A stretch of 19,113 bases of DNA from Bacillus sp. JCM 19058 (lineage in GTDB: Bacteria > Bacillota > Bacilli > Bacillales_H > Bacillaceae_D): NCBI GenBank assembly GCA_001310555.1, contig BAXO01000097.1, positions 1 through 19,113 on the forward strand, in the 5' to 3' direction. The notes beneath the pieces are model-generated. The model made no database searches and was not told the origin of the DNA. It saw nothing but the letters and a program-made list of their open reading frames with translations. The number at the start of each line of letters is the position of its first letter. Within the stretch, counting starts at the first letter, position 1. Made by a program: the position numbers and the translations under genes. Positions 1-8,985 of this stretch are shown one piece after another.

Positions 1-14
1 ACGAAGCCACTCGT

Positions 15-70
15 TCTTCCGGCGATTCCGCTCACTCTTCCGGCGATTCCACGCCTCTTCCGACGATTCC
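15..70 (+). repeat. Three tandem copies of a 20-21 bp repeat
   Basis: The core TCTTCCGGCGATTCC occurs at 15-29 and 36-50, and with one change (G to A) at 56-70, giving periods of 21 and 20 bp. The array probably continues to the left of the window. Its head, TTCCGRCG, and the following GCTC are in the same register and orientation as in the array at 18984-19113. No function can be assigned from sequence alone. Confidence 0.8.
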
Positions 71-86
71 GAAAGAAAATATGATT

Positions 87-114
87 TAGACAGGTGGAGA
101 AATTGTGTTATACT
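87..114 (+). promoter_or_regulatory. Putative sigma-A promoter with extended -10
   Basis: A TAGACA -35-like box (87-92, 5/6 match to TTGACA) is separated by 16 bp from TATACT (109-114). TGT lies directly before the -10 at 106-108, which makes it an extended -10. It sits 58 bp upstream of the kinase-like start codon and downstream of the repeat array. Confidence 0.55.
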
Positions 115-172
115 TCATTTCTCTATTAAGTATTGCTTTGGTTAGGTTTTTGTTTAAAATAAGGGGGATCAT

Positions 173-841
173 ATGCCAATTATTTGTTTAGAAGGAGCAA
201 GTGCTGTAGGGAAAACAACGACATCTGAAGGAATTGCTAAGATAACTAATGCATATATAGTTCCAGAAGTAAATCTTCTATTTGAGCGTCCAAATGATGA
301 AACGAAAACATGGTATTTGGAACGTCAAGTGGAACGTTGGCAGATTGTCCAAAATAAACTGAAAAAATATGATACTGTCATTCTTGACGGGGATATCTTT
401 CAGCCGTTGGCCTATAATTGGTGTTTTAATTTTGAAATATTTAATCAAAGCTTGGAGTTTATTTATGAGTTTTACCTCTCTGAAATAATGGCAGGAAGAA
501 TAGGGTTTCCTGACAAATATTTTTATTTATCCACAAGTCAAGCAAATTTAAGGCAGCGAAAAGAACATGATCTCACAAGAAAAAGAAGAAATTTTGAGGA
601 GCATCTTGAAATAATAGTGCCTCATCGGCGGTACTATGGAGCATTGAATGAACGGATTCCTAATTATGTTAAATTTATGAATACGAAAAGTTTACGAGAA
701 AATATTCAAATGATTATTAACCATTTACCCTCTTCGAGCACAAATATGAATTCGAAAATGTTACTTAATAATATAAAAAGCTGGTTAACAAACAATCAGG
801 CTTCGCACTTTATTTATCGAGGGGCGGATAATGAAAGCTAG
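173..841 (+). CDS. P-loop nucleoside/nucleotide kinase-like protein
   Basis: This 222-residue protein opens with a Walker A motif, G8-ASAVGKT-15, directly after a first beta strand, as in the deoxynucleoside kinase, thymidylate kinase and AAA_28-like families. A strand ending in ILDGD (about 70-74) looks like the Walker B/DRx region. The basic stretch LRQRKEHDLTRKRRNF (about 126-141) looks like a kinase lid. The family can be inferred, but the substrate (nucleoside, nucleotide or antibiotic) cannot. The start is supported by AAGGGGGAT at 161-169. The frame is intact, unlike most neighbours, and the gene stands alone with its own promoter. It converges with the S9 peptidase gene; I saw no clear terminator hairpin in the roughly 217 bp between them. 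Confidence 0.75.
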   Translation: MPIICLEGASAVGKTTTSEGIAKITNAYIVPEVNLLFERPNDETKTWYLERQVERWQIVQNKLKKYDTVILDGDIFQPLAYNWCFNFEIFNQSLEFIYEFYLSEIMAGRIGFPDKYFYLSTSQANLRQRKEHDLTRKRRNFEEHLEIIVPHRRYYGALNERIPNYVKFMNTKSLRENIQMIINHLPSSSTNMNSKMLLNNIKSWLTNNQASHFIYRGADNES

Positions 842-1058
842 TTTAGACGGAAGCTGAATTGCAAAGACTTGACTAATTATGCCATTTTAAAATAGATTCA
901 TTAGCCGCCCTCTCTTTTTGTCGGCACATTACCACTGGTCAGTTTACCCCAACTGCTTTTACTAGTTCTATATTAAAAAGCTCTGGCTTAGTCTGAATAA
1001 CTGGTTATCGAATCAACTGAACTAGCTGCAAATAAGCTGCAAAAGTCGTTAAAACTAG

Positions 1059-3054
1059 TTATTTAGTGAACCATACTGGTAATGGCTTTCCTTTTATGCA
1101 ATAGTCAAACCATGCCACCAACCGTTTCATATAGTCCCTTTTATACTCATCATTCCACCCGCCGTTATGGTATGCCTTTGGATAATAAATGAGTTTTGCT
1201 TCAACTCCGACCGCACATAATCCATTAAAAAACGGTTTTGCCCCACTCCTTCCCTCCTCTCTTTCTCCACCGGATTCGATTAACATGATCGGTGTTTTTA
1301 TCGTAGTCAACTGTTCAATCGGAGAGAGCTGACGAATCCGGTGCGGCTTAAGCATAGGTCGAGGTCCTTGGCGCTTCCTTGCCGCGTCGGTGTGTTTGTA
1401 AGGAACGAATGGCCAACGTATCGAGCAGTAAATAGGACATCGTAGTAATCGACACCATTCCGATTGCCCCTTTAAATCGCCCAGTTTGCCCGATTGCCCA
1501 GGCCGTTAACCAAGCGCCAAAGCTCGTCCCATAAATACCAAGCTCGTCAGGATTAGCGATTCCTTCCTTAACCAAAAAATCGATGCCCGCCATGACATCC
1601 TCATAGGGCTTTGACATTATGTTATAGCTGCCGATTTCGCTTAATAACTCTTCTCCATATCCTTCGATGCCCCTGAAATTAGGCATTAACACTGCATAGC
1701 CATGGCTGGCAAGAAGGTGAGCTGCACTTTGCGCCCTGCCACACTTTACCTCTGTAAAACTTGCATTGATGTGATCTTCAGGCCCACCATGAACATAGAC
1801 GAGAGTTGGGTAGGTTTGCTCGGCGTTATAATGCAACGGCAGGACTAACAGCGCTTCGATCATCCAGCCGCCACTTGGATAGTGGATTACCAAGACATTT
1901 GGAATTTCGCTCTCCCGTATATTCCTATTAAAGTGGCTAACTCTTTCGATTTCTCCGTGCTCATATTTCCAAATCTCCATCGGTGCCTTCGGACTGGTAT
2001 ACGGGAATAATATCGCTTCCTTGTTATTGTGGCTAACTGCTTTAGCCTCTTGTTCATAGCTATGAACGATATGACCGTCATTTGTAAGCTTTTCTACATT
2101 ACCTGTCGAACGATCGATCTGATACAGGTGGGTCGAAACGCCTTGTTGAGAGGTGACGAATAGATTTTTCCCGTTTGTTGACCACGTATGAATCATCATA
2201 TTATAGCCGGGCACCGTCGTTTCGACTATTTGGACAAGTGAACCATCCTTTATCGTCGACATTTCAATTTTTTGTTCAGTTTGATAAGCGATTAAGAGAG
2301 CCTTTTCACATATTTTAACTGAATCTATCCTTTGTTTTGCCACATACACATCCTGCATCTCTCTAGTATGGATATTTACAGTTTTGAGTGTGGCTCCTCT
2401 CGCAACGAATACAAGCTCACCCGATGCCCAATCTACAATCTTGCAGTTTTCGGTTGTTAGTATTTTGTTTTCCCCGGTTACAACATTTTGGCTATAAAGA
2501 GCACTTTCATAAAATTCATTTGCCTTTTGAAAAGCATTTTTCCATTTATTACTTGAGTCACTCGCGCTCGTTACTTGAATACCTGTTATTATTTCTTCTT
2601 TGTCTTTTAGCGCTTGCGCAATCCCATAATAGCTGCCATTAGGCTTACAAGTATAAACAATGTTCAGTCCATCAGGCGACCAGGATAATTGCGTTTCATT
2701 GTATGGATCTCTTCCAGGAAAATGGGAATTAGTCACCTGCACTTTGTTTGCCCCATCGCGATCCATCAACCATATTTCAGTCTGTCCGGACTTACGGGAA
2801 AGATAAGCGATTTGTTTCCTATCCGGAGACCAGCAAGGCCGATGTGCATCCTCATCGGCAGAAGCAATTTCCTTCTCCTCTCTGTTCCCGTTCAAATCAC
2901 ATGTCCAAATGGAGCGGTTTTTTCGCCCGTATACATATTCTTCATAAGGCATATCTTCATTCCCTAATACGACAAGCACTTCCTGCCCATCGGGGGAAAC
3001 GACTAAGTCTTGAAATTCGGTGTAATGCATAGCCACTAACTCATCTATGTTCAT
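1059..3054 (-). pseudogene. S9 (prolyl oligopeptidase) family peptidase, one frameshift
   Basis: The restored gene encodes about 664 residues, normal for acylaminoacyl-peptidase-like S9 enzymes, which hydrolyse short peptides in the cytoplasm. Residues 1 to about 390 are a beta-propeller with PD40/TolB-type repeats such as LSWSPDG and PCWSPDRKQIAYLS. The alpha/beta-hydrolase domain follows, with HGGPEDH as oxyanion region and the nucleophile Ser511 in YGTSFGA. The frame breaks between about 1350 and 1395. The last 98 codons continue in another frame with SPIEQLTTIKTP and the probable catalytic His in YHNGGW. Where family members usually have Asp (a G-x-x-D motif) this copy reads SGGEREEG, so the acid residue looks replaced by Glu or lies in an undetected local shift. 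The start has AAAGGAG 6 nt upstream. The start lies 86 bp after the M20 gene on the same strand, so co-transcription is likely. Confidence 0.82.
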
Positions 3055-3140
3055 CGTTAACTCCTTTATTAATTGTAACGTCGCTGAGAGGCTCCCACAT
3101 CTCTTCTACGGAGTACGCCTTAGGTCTATCCGGTGCTCCT

Positions 3141-4791
3141 TCAGTCCAAATACGAGCCTTCAAACCAAAGCTCGATTGCTCGTTTTAGCAATTGCGGCGC
3201 TACTTTAGTTGAATAATTCATCTCTAAGCGTTCTGTCGACTTATGAGCATCCTTTCCGTACGGACCAATGTTTACAGTCGGAACATTCAGTGCAAGAATA
3301 TCGTCAAACGGAATATCGTAGCCATTCCCGAGCACTGGCATATTATTTTTTTTAAAGCGCTGAATTTTTTTTCCTCTTCAACGAAGCGGCAATACGAAAC
3401 ATCGGAAAGTCCGTTAAAATATTCCTTGATTTCAACCGTCTCGCCATAAAGCGACTTCGCTTCATTTTGCACCTGATTGACAACATACTCAACCTTGTCG
3501 TCATTCGGATGCTCTTTAGTCAAATAGACATGGGGATAATAAGGTGGCGCGTACAGAAGCAGATAAAATGGGGCTTCTAGAATAAAAAAAGTTGCTTAGT
3601 ACAGCCGCAGCCCTGACTGAAAGCTCACGGCTATCTTCGTCATTGTTCAGTGCTCTCTCAAGCTCCTTTTCCAATGAGACTCCGAATCGATTAAGTCCTT
3701 TCTCGAACAGCTCCTCAAAGGTAAATACCTTTGGGCGTAAGCGGCGATTGATCTCCTCACCCCCTGTATGCTTTAGCGCTATCCGTTCAAACAAGGCATT
3801 ACTGCAGGAGATGAGCGTATGTTGCAGTTTCTCTAGTAGTTCATCCGGGGAGCTCGTCAATGTTAATATATTGTAAAGTACATAAGCGTGAGATGGAGTT
3901 TGAACGCTGTATTCACCCTTTAAATCAGCCAGCTTCAAGCACGTCGGCGGTGGCGTCGCCTCATCACCCTTCCGATCGATATAATTATCAGATAGCTCAA
4001 TTTGATTGACAGCCTCTGCTGCCATCCAACTGGCATTTAAGCCTTGTAGCGGTTCACCGACATGAGTTTCCTTCCCCACACAATAAATAAGTGGTAACAC
4101 TTTCCCGACCGATCCGGTATACATATACTTGCTACGGTCGTTGGCTGATGCTGAAAAATTAGGTTCTGAGCAGATGCTCAGTTCATACTCAAGATCATAT
4201 TGCTTTTGCAGTCGATTTAAAAAAAAGGAATCACCGAAAGCATCCCATCCGAGTTCCTCTCTTCGTCAGGAACTGACACGAGTAAAAGGTTGCCATCGAA
4301 ACCTTTTTCGCTTAATTCGCTTAAAACGGCGAGCTGCATTGCTAAGCCTGCCTTCATGTCCATAATTCCCCTGCCAAATAGCCAGTTCCCTTTGTCCAAA
4401 TCGCCCTGAACTTCTGAAGAATAAGCTGCCAAATCAAGCTCTTTCAGTGTATTCGTATAAAGCTCAGGTTCAAAGGCAAATGCCTGAAGCTGACCGAAAT
4501 CCTCAACGTTGACCACGTCAAAATGACTTAGCAATAAAATCGTCCGTCTCGTCTGATTCTTCCCTCGATATAAACAAACAACGGACGCTCTCCCTGCTCA
4601 TCATCTGTAATTGGGTGTTTCCATACCTGCTGTGGTTGCGCCGTAAAATAAGGCATTTCCTTTATAATTTCGATAAGGGCTTCGGCGAATTTTATTTCAC
4701 CAATACTTCCTGTCACGCTTGGTATTTTCACAAGCCTCTTGATTAATTTCTCGATCTTTTCGGGCTGATTCCAATGAGAAAATGGTTTCAT
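3141..4791 (-). pseudogene. rocB: RocB-like M20 family metallopeptidase, four frameshifts
   Basis: The restored product is about 550 residues, close to Bacillus subtilis RocB (566 as I recall it), and matches its pattern throughout. It begins with PSVTGSIGE and PYFTAQPQQVW. The metal-site motif SHFDVV follows, then FGRGIMDMKAG, the catalytic PDEE, VGKETHVGEPLQGLNA and the late GKDAHKSTER. M20 enzymes are dinuclear zinc amidohydrolases; RocB belongs to the arginine-degradation regulon, but its exact reaction is not settled. Frames break near 4554-4563, in A8 at 4219-4226, in A7 at 3584-3590 and in T8 at 3346-3353 (plus-strand bases). All ligand motifs survive when the frame is rejoined. The start ATG (4789-4791) has a strong GGAGGAG at 4797-4803. 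The gene precedes the S9 peptidase gene on the same strand, suggesting a peptide or amino-acid scavenging pair. The symbol rests on similarity remembered from B. subtilis, not on an alignment. Confidence 0.8.
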
Positions 4792-4959
4792 TTATGCTCC
4801 TCCACTTCCATCGCTAGTTTCGAAATTACGGCTTAATTCCTGATGTGTATCCCTTATCATCGTATGACTGTACAGCGCTAACCGTGATATATGCCCATCC
4901 TATGAAAAAAACGGTCGTTGTGTGAGCAATTTTATCTTATTTTCTTAATTGTGGCGCAT

Positions 4960-5824
4960 TCATTCCTGCTCGGACTGTACTTGCTTTAACAAATCTGGGT
5001 AATTTGTGTATATCCCGGTTGCGCCCCATTTCATCGCTTTTTTCATTTGCTTTCTCCGATTTACTGTATAAACGTAAAGAGGTATCCCTAATTGAGTCGC
5101 TGTTTGAATATATTTGCGGCTAATTTTGTGATAATTCACACCGACACCAGTAACATAGTCTTTGATTCGGTTGAAGTCTGATAAGGGAGAGAGGAGATTT
5201 GGATATTTAATTAATTGAATTAAAGGCAGATCGGGATTCAAATGATGAATTTTACTCAGCTTTTTTTTCACTAAAGGATTGAATTGTCACACGATCGGCG
5301 CTTTTGAAATCAAATCGCTCAATTACTGCGAGCAATTTTTCTTCGATTCCACGACTGCTTCATACGGTTTAATTTCGATATAATAGCGTTGTTGTGGCCC
5401 TAGTTGTTCAATCACTTCCTTGAGCGTCGGGATTCTTGCTCCGACGAAGCTCTCTCTCCTTTTTTTCGGGAAACGCACGATTAAACCAAGATCCCGCGTC
5501 AAGCCTTTGGATTTCCTGCAATGATAAATGACATACCTTGCCTTGACCATTCGTCGTTCGATTGACCGTATAATCATGACACGCGATGAGTTCACGATCC
5601 TTAGTCAATTGCACATCCAATTCAATTCCATCACAATCCATTTCGGCTGCGATTTGAAACGAGTCTATCGTATTCTCAGGAGCATGTCCCGATGCCCCAC
5701 GATGAGCAATAGTACGAACGACTCCCGCTGAAGGCAGGCTCTTCGTATCAACCCTTTCCGAGGTCAATGCGAAGAGCATGATTCCAGCCAGACCGATCAG
5801 ACCAATAAACAAGTATACTGTCAT
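4960..5824 (-). pseudogene. Glycerophosphodiester phosphodiesterase (GDPD), three frameshifts
   Basis: The restored gene encodes about 287 residues. An N-terminal hydrophobic segment (about 3-22, [18 protein letters not shown]) should anchor or export it, so it probably acts outside the membrane on glycerophosphodiesters, releasing glycerol 3-phosphate and an alcohol. The GDPD signature is complete: H41-R-G, E50-N-T, E68-L-D70, H83-D with VNRTTNG, and then IEIKPY. The C-terminal part carries YTVNRRKQMKKAMKWGATGIYTNYPD, typical of the family end. Breaks lie in T7 at 5460-5466, T5 at 5336-5340 and T8 at 5261-5268 (plus-strand bases), and rejoining gives a continuous family sequence. The ATG at 5822-5824 has GGAGTGA upstream. 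It lies downstream of the aldo/keto reductase on the same strand. Confidence 0.85.
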
Positions 5825-5894
5825 TTGCGATCACTCCACTATATTTAAATAAAACACAGCCATTCCTCACATGAAAAAGAAAAGAGCGATGCTC

Positions 5895-6100
5895 CTAGTA
5901 ACCAGCCTTAATGAACCGGGAAATCAGAACAGCTTCCCTTTTCACTCCGGCTTGTCCACTATACCGACAGAGACTGCCGATCGGAAAATACGCTCCTTTG
6001 TATATAGTAGGGCCTTTATTGTTAGGCGGATTTGCTGTAGTAACTTCCCCTTACTGGATTCGACATAAATAGCACCTTGATATTTCGCACTCGATAACAC
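5895..6100 (-). other. Possible small frameshifted ORF between AKR and GDPD genes
   Basis: The 295 bp between GDPD and the aldo/keto reductase has no clear known gene. On the minus strand a GTG at 6100-6098, with AGGATGA nine bases upstream, opens MLSSAKYQGAIYVESSKG. Moving by one base at the G4 run (6047-6050) continues with NPPNNKGPTIYKGAYFP and ends LISRFIKAGY at TAG 5897-5895, about 67 residues in total. I recognise no family. The composition looks protein-like and the position fits the minus-strand gene row. An overlapping plus-strand ORF (ATG 5911 to about 6070, ending YWIRHK) competes for the same DNA and lacks an SD, so I favour the minus reading only weakly. Confidence 0.27.
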
Positions 6101-6119
6101 GGATTTTCGTCATCCTGTA

Positions 6120-7044
6120 TTATGTCCAAGCTTGAGGATGATCGTCGCTCACGAGCTCTAATGAAGCAGCTGCCGCGTTGCTTTCAACTTGCTTGACATT
6201 TTTACAGCCTGGAATAACGGTTGTTACTGCAGGATGCTTTAAGCACCAAGCCAACGCCCATTGTGCCATATCGACTCCTTCTGGCACTTCCGAACGCTGA
6301 ATCTGCTCAACCTGCTCGAGCTGGCGATTTAATTGCTCCTCTTTCTTAAGGTCCGTACATCGGTCTCACTAAAGGTAGCCCCTGGCTTATATTTTCCGCT
6401 TAAAAAGCCGCTTGCTAGCGGGACGCGGGCCAGGACACCGAGGTTTTGACGCTCGCAGGATGGAAAAACTTCGACTTCAGGCTTTTGATCGAGCCGATTG
6501 TAAACACTTGAATGACCTCGGCCCCCACCTCTGATGCGGCATCTGTTTGCACAGTATTTTGATTGCTTCCAATAGAAATCCCAATATGACGAATTTTCCC
6601 TTCCTTCACTTGTTTATCGAGATTCGTCCAAAGTTCATCATTTTTAAACACTTCGTCACTGCCAGAGTGAAATTGGTAAATATCAATGTAATCCGTTTTA
6701 AGCGCTTTCAAAGAATTGTCAAGCTGTTCTAGCACCTCATTAGCTGACCAATGGTTCGTGCGTTTAAAAACGCGATGAAATTTATGACCAAACTTTGTCG
6801 CCAGTACCCAATCCTCACGCTTTGCATTTTGCAAATACTCGCCTATAAATTGCTCCGACAAATGATCGCCATAGCATTCAGCCGTATCGATAAAATTAAT
6901 CCCCACTTCCTTTGCACGCTCAAACATCGCATCAACTTCCTGCTGACTAAACTCCTTGCCCCACTCCCCACCAAATTGCCACGTACCGATCCCGACGACC
7001 GAAACCCTCAGTCCAGTGCTTCCAAGCTTACGGTATTTCATCAT
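6120..7044 (-). pseudogene. Aldo/keto reductase family oxidoreductase, two frameshifts
   Basis: The restored protein of about 307 residues is an NADPH-dependent (beta/alpha)8 aldo/keto reductase resembling the Bacillus YhdN/IolS group. Numbered from the upstream in-frame ATG at 7050, the tetrad is D55 and Y60 (FIDTAECYG), K86 (ATKFG) and H128 (YQFHSG). GIGTWQFGGEWG and IRHIGIS are also typical. The frame breaks near 6501-6507, after VIQV, where YNRLDQKPEVEVFPS continues in another frame. It breaks again near 6344-6349, after DVRTL. The cofactor-loop region VIPGCKN lies in the last segment, which ends at TAA 6122-6120. The ATG at 7050 overlaps its own AAAGGGG, so the ATG at 7044 (or 7041) is the better start. 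The natural substrate cannot be told. Confidence 0.82.
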
Positions 7045-7068
7045 TCTCATCCCCTTTGTACGTTTATT

Positions 7069-7098
7069 TTCATACGCTTTCTATCTCAATGATTGCAA
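7069..7098 (-). promoter_or_regulatory. Weak candidate promoter for the aldo/keto reductase gene
   Basis: On the minus strand TTGCAA (7098-7093) and TATGAA (7074-7069) are 18 bp apart, about 25 bp upstream of the preferred ATG. Both boxes match the consensus only 4/6, so this is tentative. Confidence 0.25.
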
Positions 7099-7468
7099 GT
7101 ATTCATTTCAGCCTCTGCAAGCCTGAACCGTTAACTACTGCTTGCCTTTTCCGTTCTTAGCTTCCTATTGAAACTTAGAAGTCATTAACGCTGGCATAGA
7201 TTCGATTGGAAGACCGAATCAATCTCAAATAAAAGGAGTCACATCGAGTAAAACATTCAATACAATCGATAAAACCAAGGTTCTTGCGCGTTAACCGAAT
7301 TGTATTTTTGCTCTTCGCCCCTTCCAGATGTCCTTATAGAGCACTTCTAGATATTCCCTCTGCCATACTTTACTATTCTATATTAATAGCCTTGTTCCTG
7401 CCTCCATTAGCTGCTTAAATATTTGATTTAGGCAAGATTTATTTTTTGTCAACTTCATTGAGACATAA
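7099..7468. other. 370 bp without a supported gene
   Basis: This lies between the divergent aldo/keto reductase and hydroxyacid dehydrogenase genes. I see only short open stretches. One on plus is about 7175-7293 (reading NAGIDSIGRPNQSQ, no start codon) and one on minus is about 7292-7370 (reading REYLEVLYKDIWKG, no start codon). A 6-bp inverted repeat GATTCG/CGAATC occurs near 7200-7225. None is enough to call a gene, although the frameshift-rich sequence could hide a small one. Confidence 0.4.
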
Positions 7469-7498
7469 TTATCAATTAGAAATAAAATTTGTTACTAT
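7469..7498 (+). promoter_or_regulatory. Putative promoter of the D-2-hydroxyacid dehydrogenase gene
   Basis: TTATCA (7469-7474) and TACTAT (7493-7498) are 18 bp apart. TGT immediately precedes the -10 (7490-7492), giving an extended -10. The ATG is 34 bp downstream, behind a strong GAGGAGG (7519-7525). Confidence 0.5.
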
Positions 7499-7531
7499 AA
7501 AAGGAAAGTTCGCTAATCGAGGAGGACCAGG

Positions 7532-8493
7532 ATGAGCAAAAGGAAATTGTTAATTACGGAAAAGCTCGACAAGGATTTACTTAAACAGATTAAAGCTATA
7601 ATCCCAAATTGGGAAATATGGGCTGAGGATGAGCCAGCATTGTTGGCGGAGTATGCTTCAAAGGCCGAAATAATAGCAGGCTGGAGACGAGAACTCGAGC
7701 CTCTCGCCCTATCGGAAGCTAGCTCCTTGCGTTGGATTCAATCGTGGAGCGCCGGGGTCGACAGTATGCCTTTAAACAGGTTAGCTGAAAACGACGTTCA
7801 GCTGACGAGTGCTAATGGTGTTCATGCCTTTCCGATTACCGAGACGATTTTTGGTCTCATGCTCGCTCATACAAGAAAAATTGCCGCCTATGTGAAAAAT
7901 CAGCAGAAAAAGCGGTGGCATAACGCCGGCATAAGCCTTGAGCTTCATCAAAAAACAATTGGCCTCATCGGCGTTGGAGCGATAGGACGGGAAACCGCAA
8001 AGATAGCTAAAGCCTTCGGCATGAAAACTCTCGGAATCCGCCATTCCGGGAAACCGACCGAATACGTGGACGAAATGTACACGCTTGACGAAATCGAGGC
8101 CGTGCTGCCTAGATGCGATTATGTCGTTATTATCCTGCCGTTAACACCGGAGACAAAACATTTATTCAATCAAGCACTGTTTAGGCGAATGAAATCGTCC
8201 GCATTTATAGTTAATGTCGGTCGAGGCGAGCTCGTCCAGGAAGCCGATCTGATTCAGGCACTAAATAAGGGGGAGATTGCTGGAGCGGGACTTGATGTCT
8301 TTGAAAGCGAACCTTACCGGGAGACAGTCCATTATGGAACATGGATAACGTCATTATTACTCCCCATACAGCCGGGGCAACAGAATATTATAATCAGCGA
8401 GTCATTGAAGAGATTTTTATCCCGAATTTACAATCGTATCTTAATAGCGGGAAACTCCCGCTCAATGCTGTCGATTTTAAGAAAGGGTATTGA
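7532..8493 (+). pseudogene. D-isomer-specific 2-hydroxyacid dehydrogenase, one frameshift
   Basis: About 320 residues once the frame is rejoined, typical of the family that reduces 2-oxo acids to D-2-hydroxy acids (phosphoglycerate, glyoxylate/hydroxypyruvate or similar) with NAD(P)H. The Rossmann motif G147-VGAIG-152 is present. Catalytic Arg231 is in NVGRGELV and the catalytic Glu lies in DVFESEP (about 255-261). At 8315-8316 one T seems to be missing, and with it the sequence reads [23 protein letters not shown], supplying the catalytic His. The protein then ends at TGA 8491-8493 with AVDFKKGY. Without correction the open frame runs to 8533 and loses that His. The start is supported by GAGGAGG 6 nt upstream. 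Substrate specificity is not readable. Confidence 0.85.
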
Positions 8494-8538
8494 GTTTTTA
8501 CTAATCATTCGATCTCCCTTGATTCATACATGAAAGCA

Positions 8539-8565
8539 ACGCCCGCTGACTCGAGTCTTGGGCGT
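8539..8565. other. Nested inverted repeat after the dehydrogenase gene
   Basis: ACGCCC (8539-8544) pairs with GGGCGT (8560-8565), and the loop contains the perfect palindrome GACTCGAGTC (8548-8557). It lies 45 bp after the dehydrogenase stop. No T-run follows on plus, so it is a weak terminator candidate. Confidence 0.35.
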
Positions 8566-8914
8566 GAATTCACCTACACATGTCGGCACGCTAAAGAAGG
8601 CGGTGTGGCGGATTGCTTAGGTGAAGCCATACGATGATGACAACTAGTATCAGTAAAAGTCCGTGTTGAATAGGACGCAATTCCCAACCCTTTTATCTTA
8701 AATTTAATGGGGTGGATGGATTTGCCTGTTTCTAAAAAGTATAATTGCTTTAGTATCGCGGTTCCTCCTACTATTCTTTGTTTTTCACTTTATCACGACA
8801 GTTTTGACTAGCGGGCACCGCTTGTGCTCACATAGCCTGCCACGTTGAAGTCCCTCAAAGCTTCTGCCAACTAGATTATCGTAGCGTATCGGCCAACGCT
8901 TCGCTGAAAAACGA
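8566..8914. other. Intergenic stretch with a possible remnant of a hydrophobic peptide
   Basis: No gene can be supported. One plus-strand frame (8726-8848) reads a strongly hydrophobic segment, SRFLLLFFVFHFITTVL, followed by about 15 residues, but has no good start. The neighbouring frame has ATG 8718 after GGGGTGG and reads 32 codons. With one shift these could form a signal-peptide-like start. This is only a suggestion. Confidence 0.25.
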
Positions 8915-8946
8915 ACTAGGAAGGTTCTTTACTGAACCTCCCTAGT
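8915..8946 (-). terminator. Rho-independent terminator of the GH2-GH43 operon
   Basis: The arms ACTAGGAAGGTTC (8915-8927) and GAACCTCCCTAGT (8934-8946) form 12 of 13 pairs around a 6-base loop. Read on the minus strand, the stem is followed by TTCGTTTTTC. It lies 40 bp beyond the GH43 stop, as expected for that operon. Confidence 0.75.
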
Positions 8947-8985
8947 CATCAGCATATAGATTACTCAAGTACATGACTTGCTCAG

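Noticed and set aside
842..1058. AACTAGTT, ATAACTGGTTAT and the doubled AGCTGCAAA as terminator or att site
   Set aside because: The palindromes are short, not followed by T-runs, and no integrase or transposase is present.
3055..3140. Minus-strand reading APDRPKAYSVEEMWEPLSDV between the M20 and S9 genes
   Set aside because: Protein-like by eye, but it is short, has no start or SD of its own and runs through the S9 ribosome binding site. Probably chance, or a tail seen through another indel.
5911..6070. Plus-strand ORF ending LLLGGFAVVTSPYWIRHK
   Set aside because: It looks like a membrane segment but has no ribosome binding site, opposes the local gene direction and overlaps a more protein-like minus reading. 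Kept only as a competing possibility.
7175..7293. Plus-strand open stretch NAGIDSIGRPNQSQIKG
   Set aside because: No start codon, only 39 codons, no recognised family; an AAAAGGAG inside it is not followed by a start.
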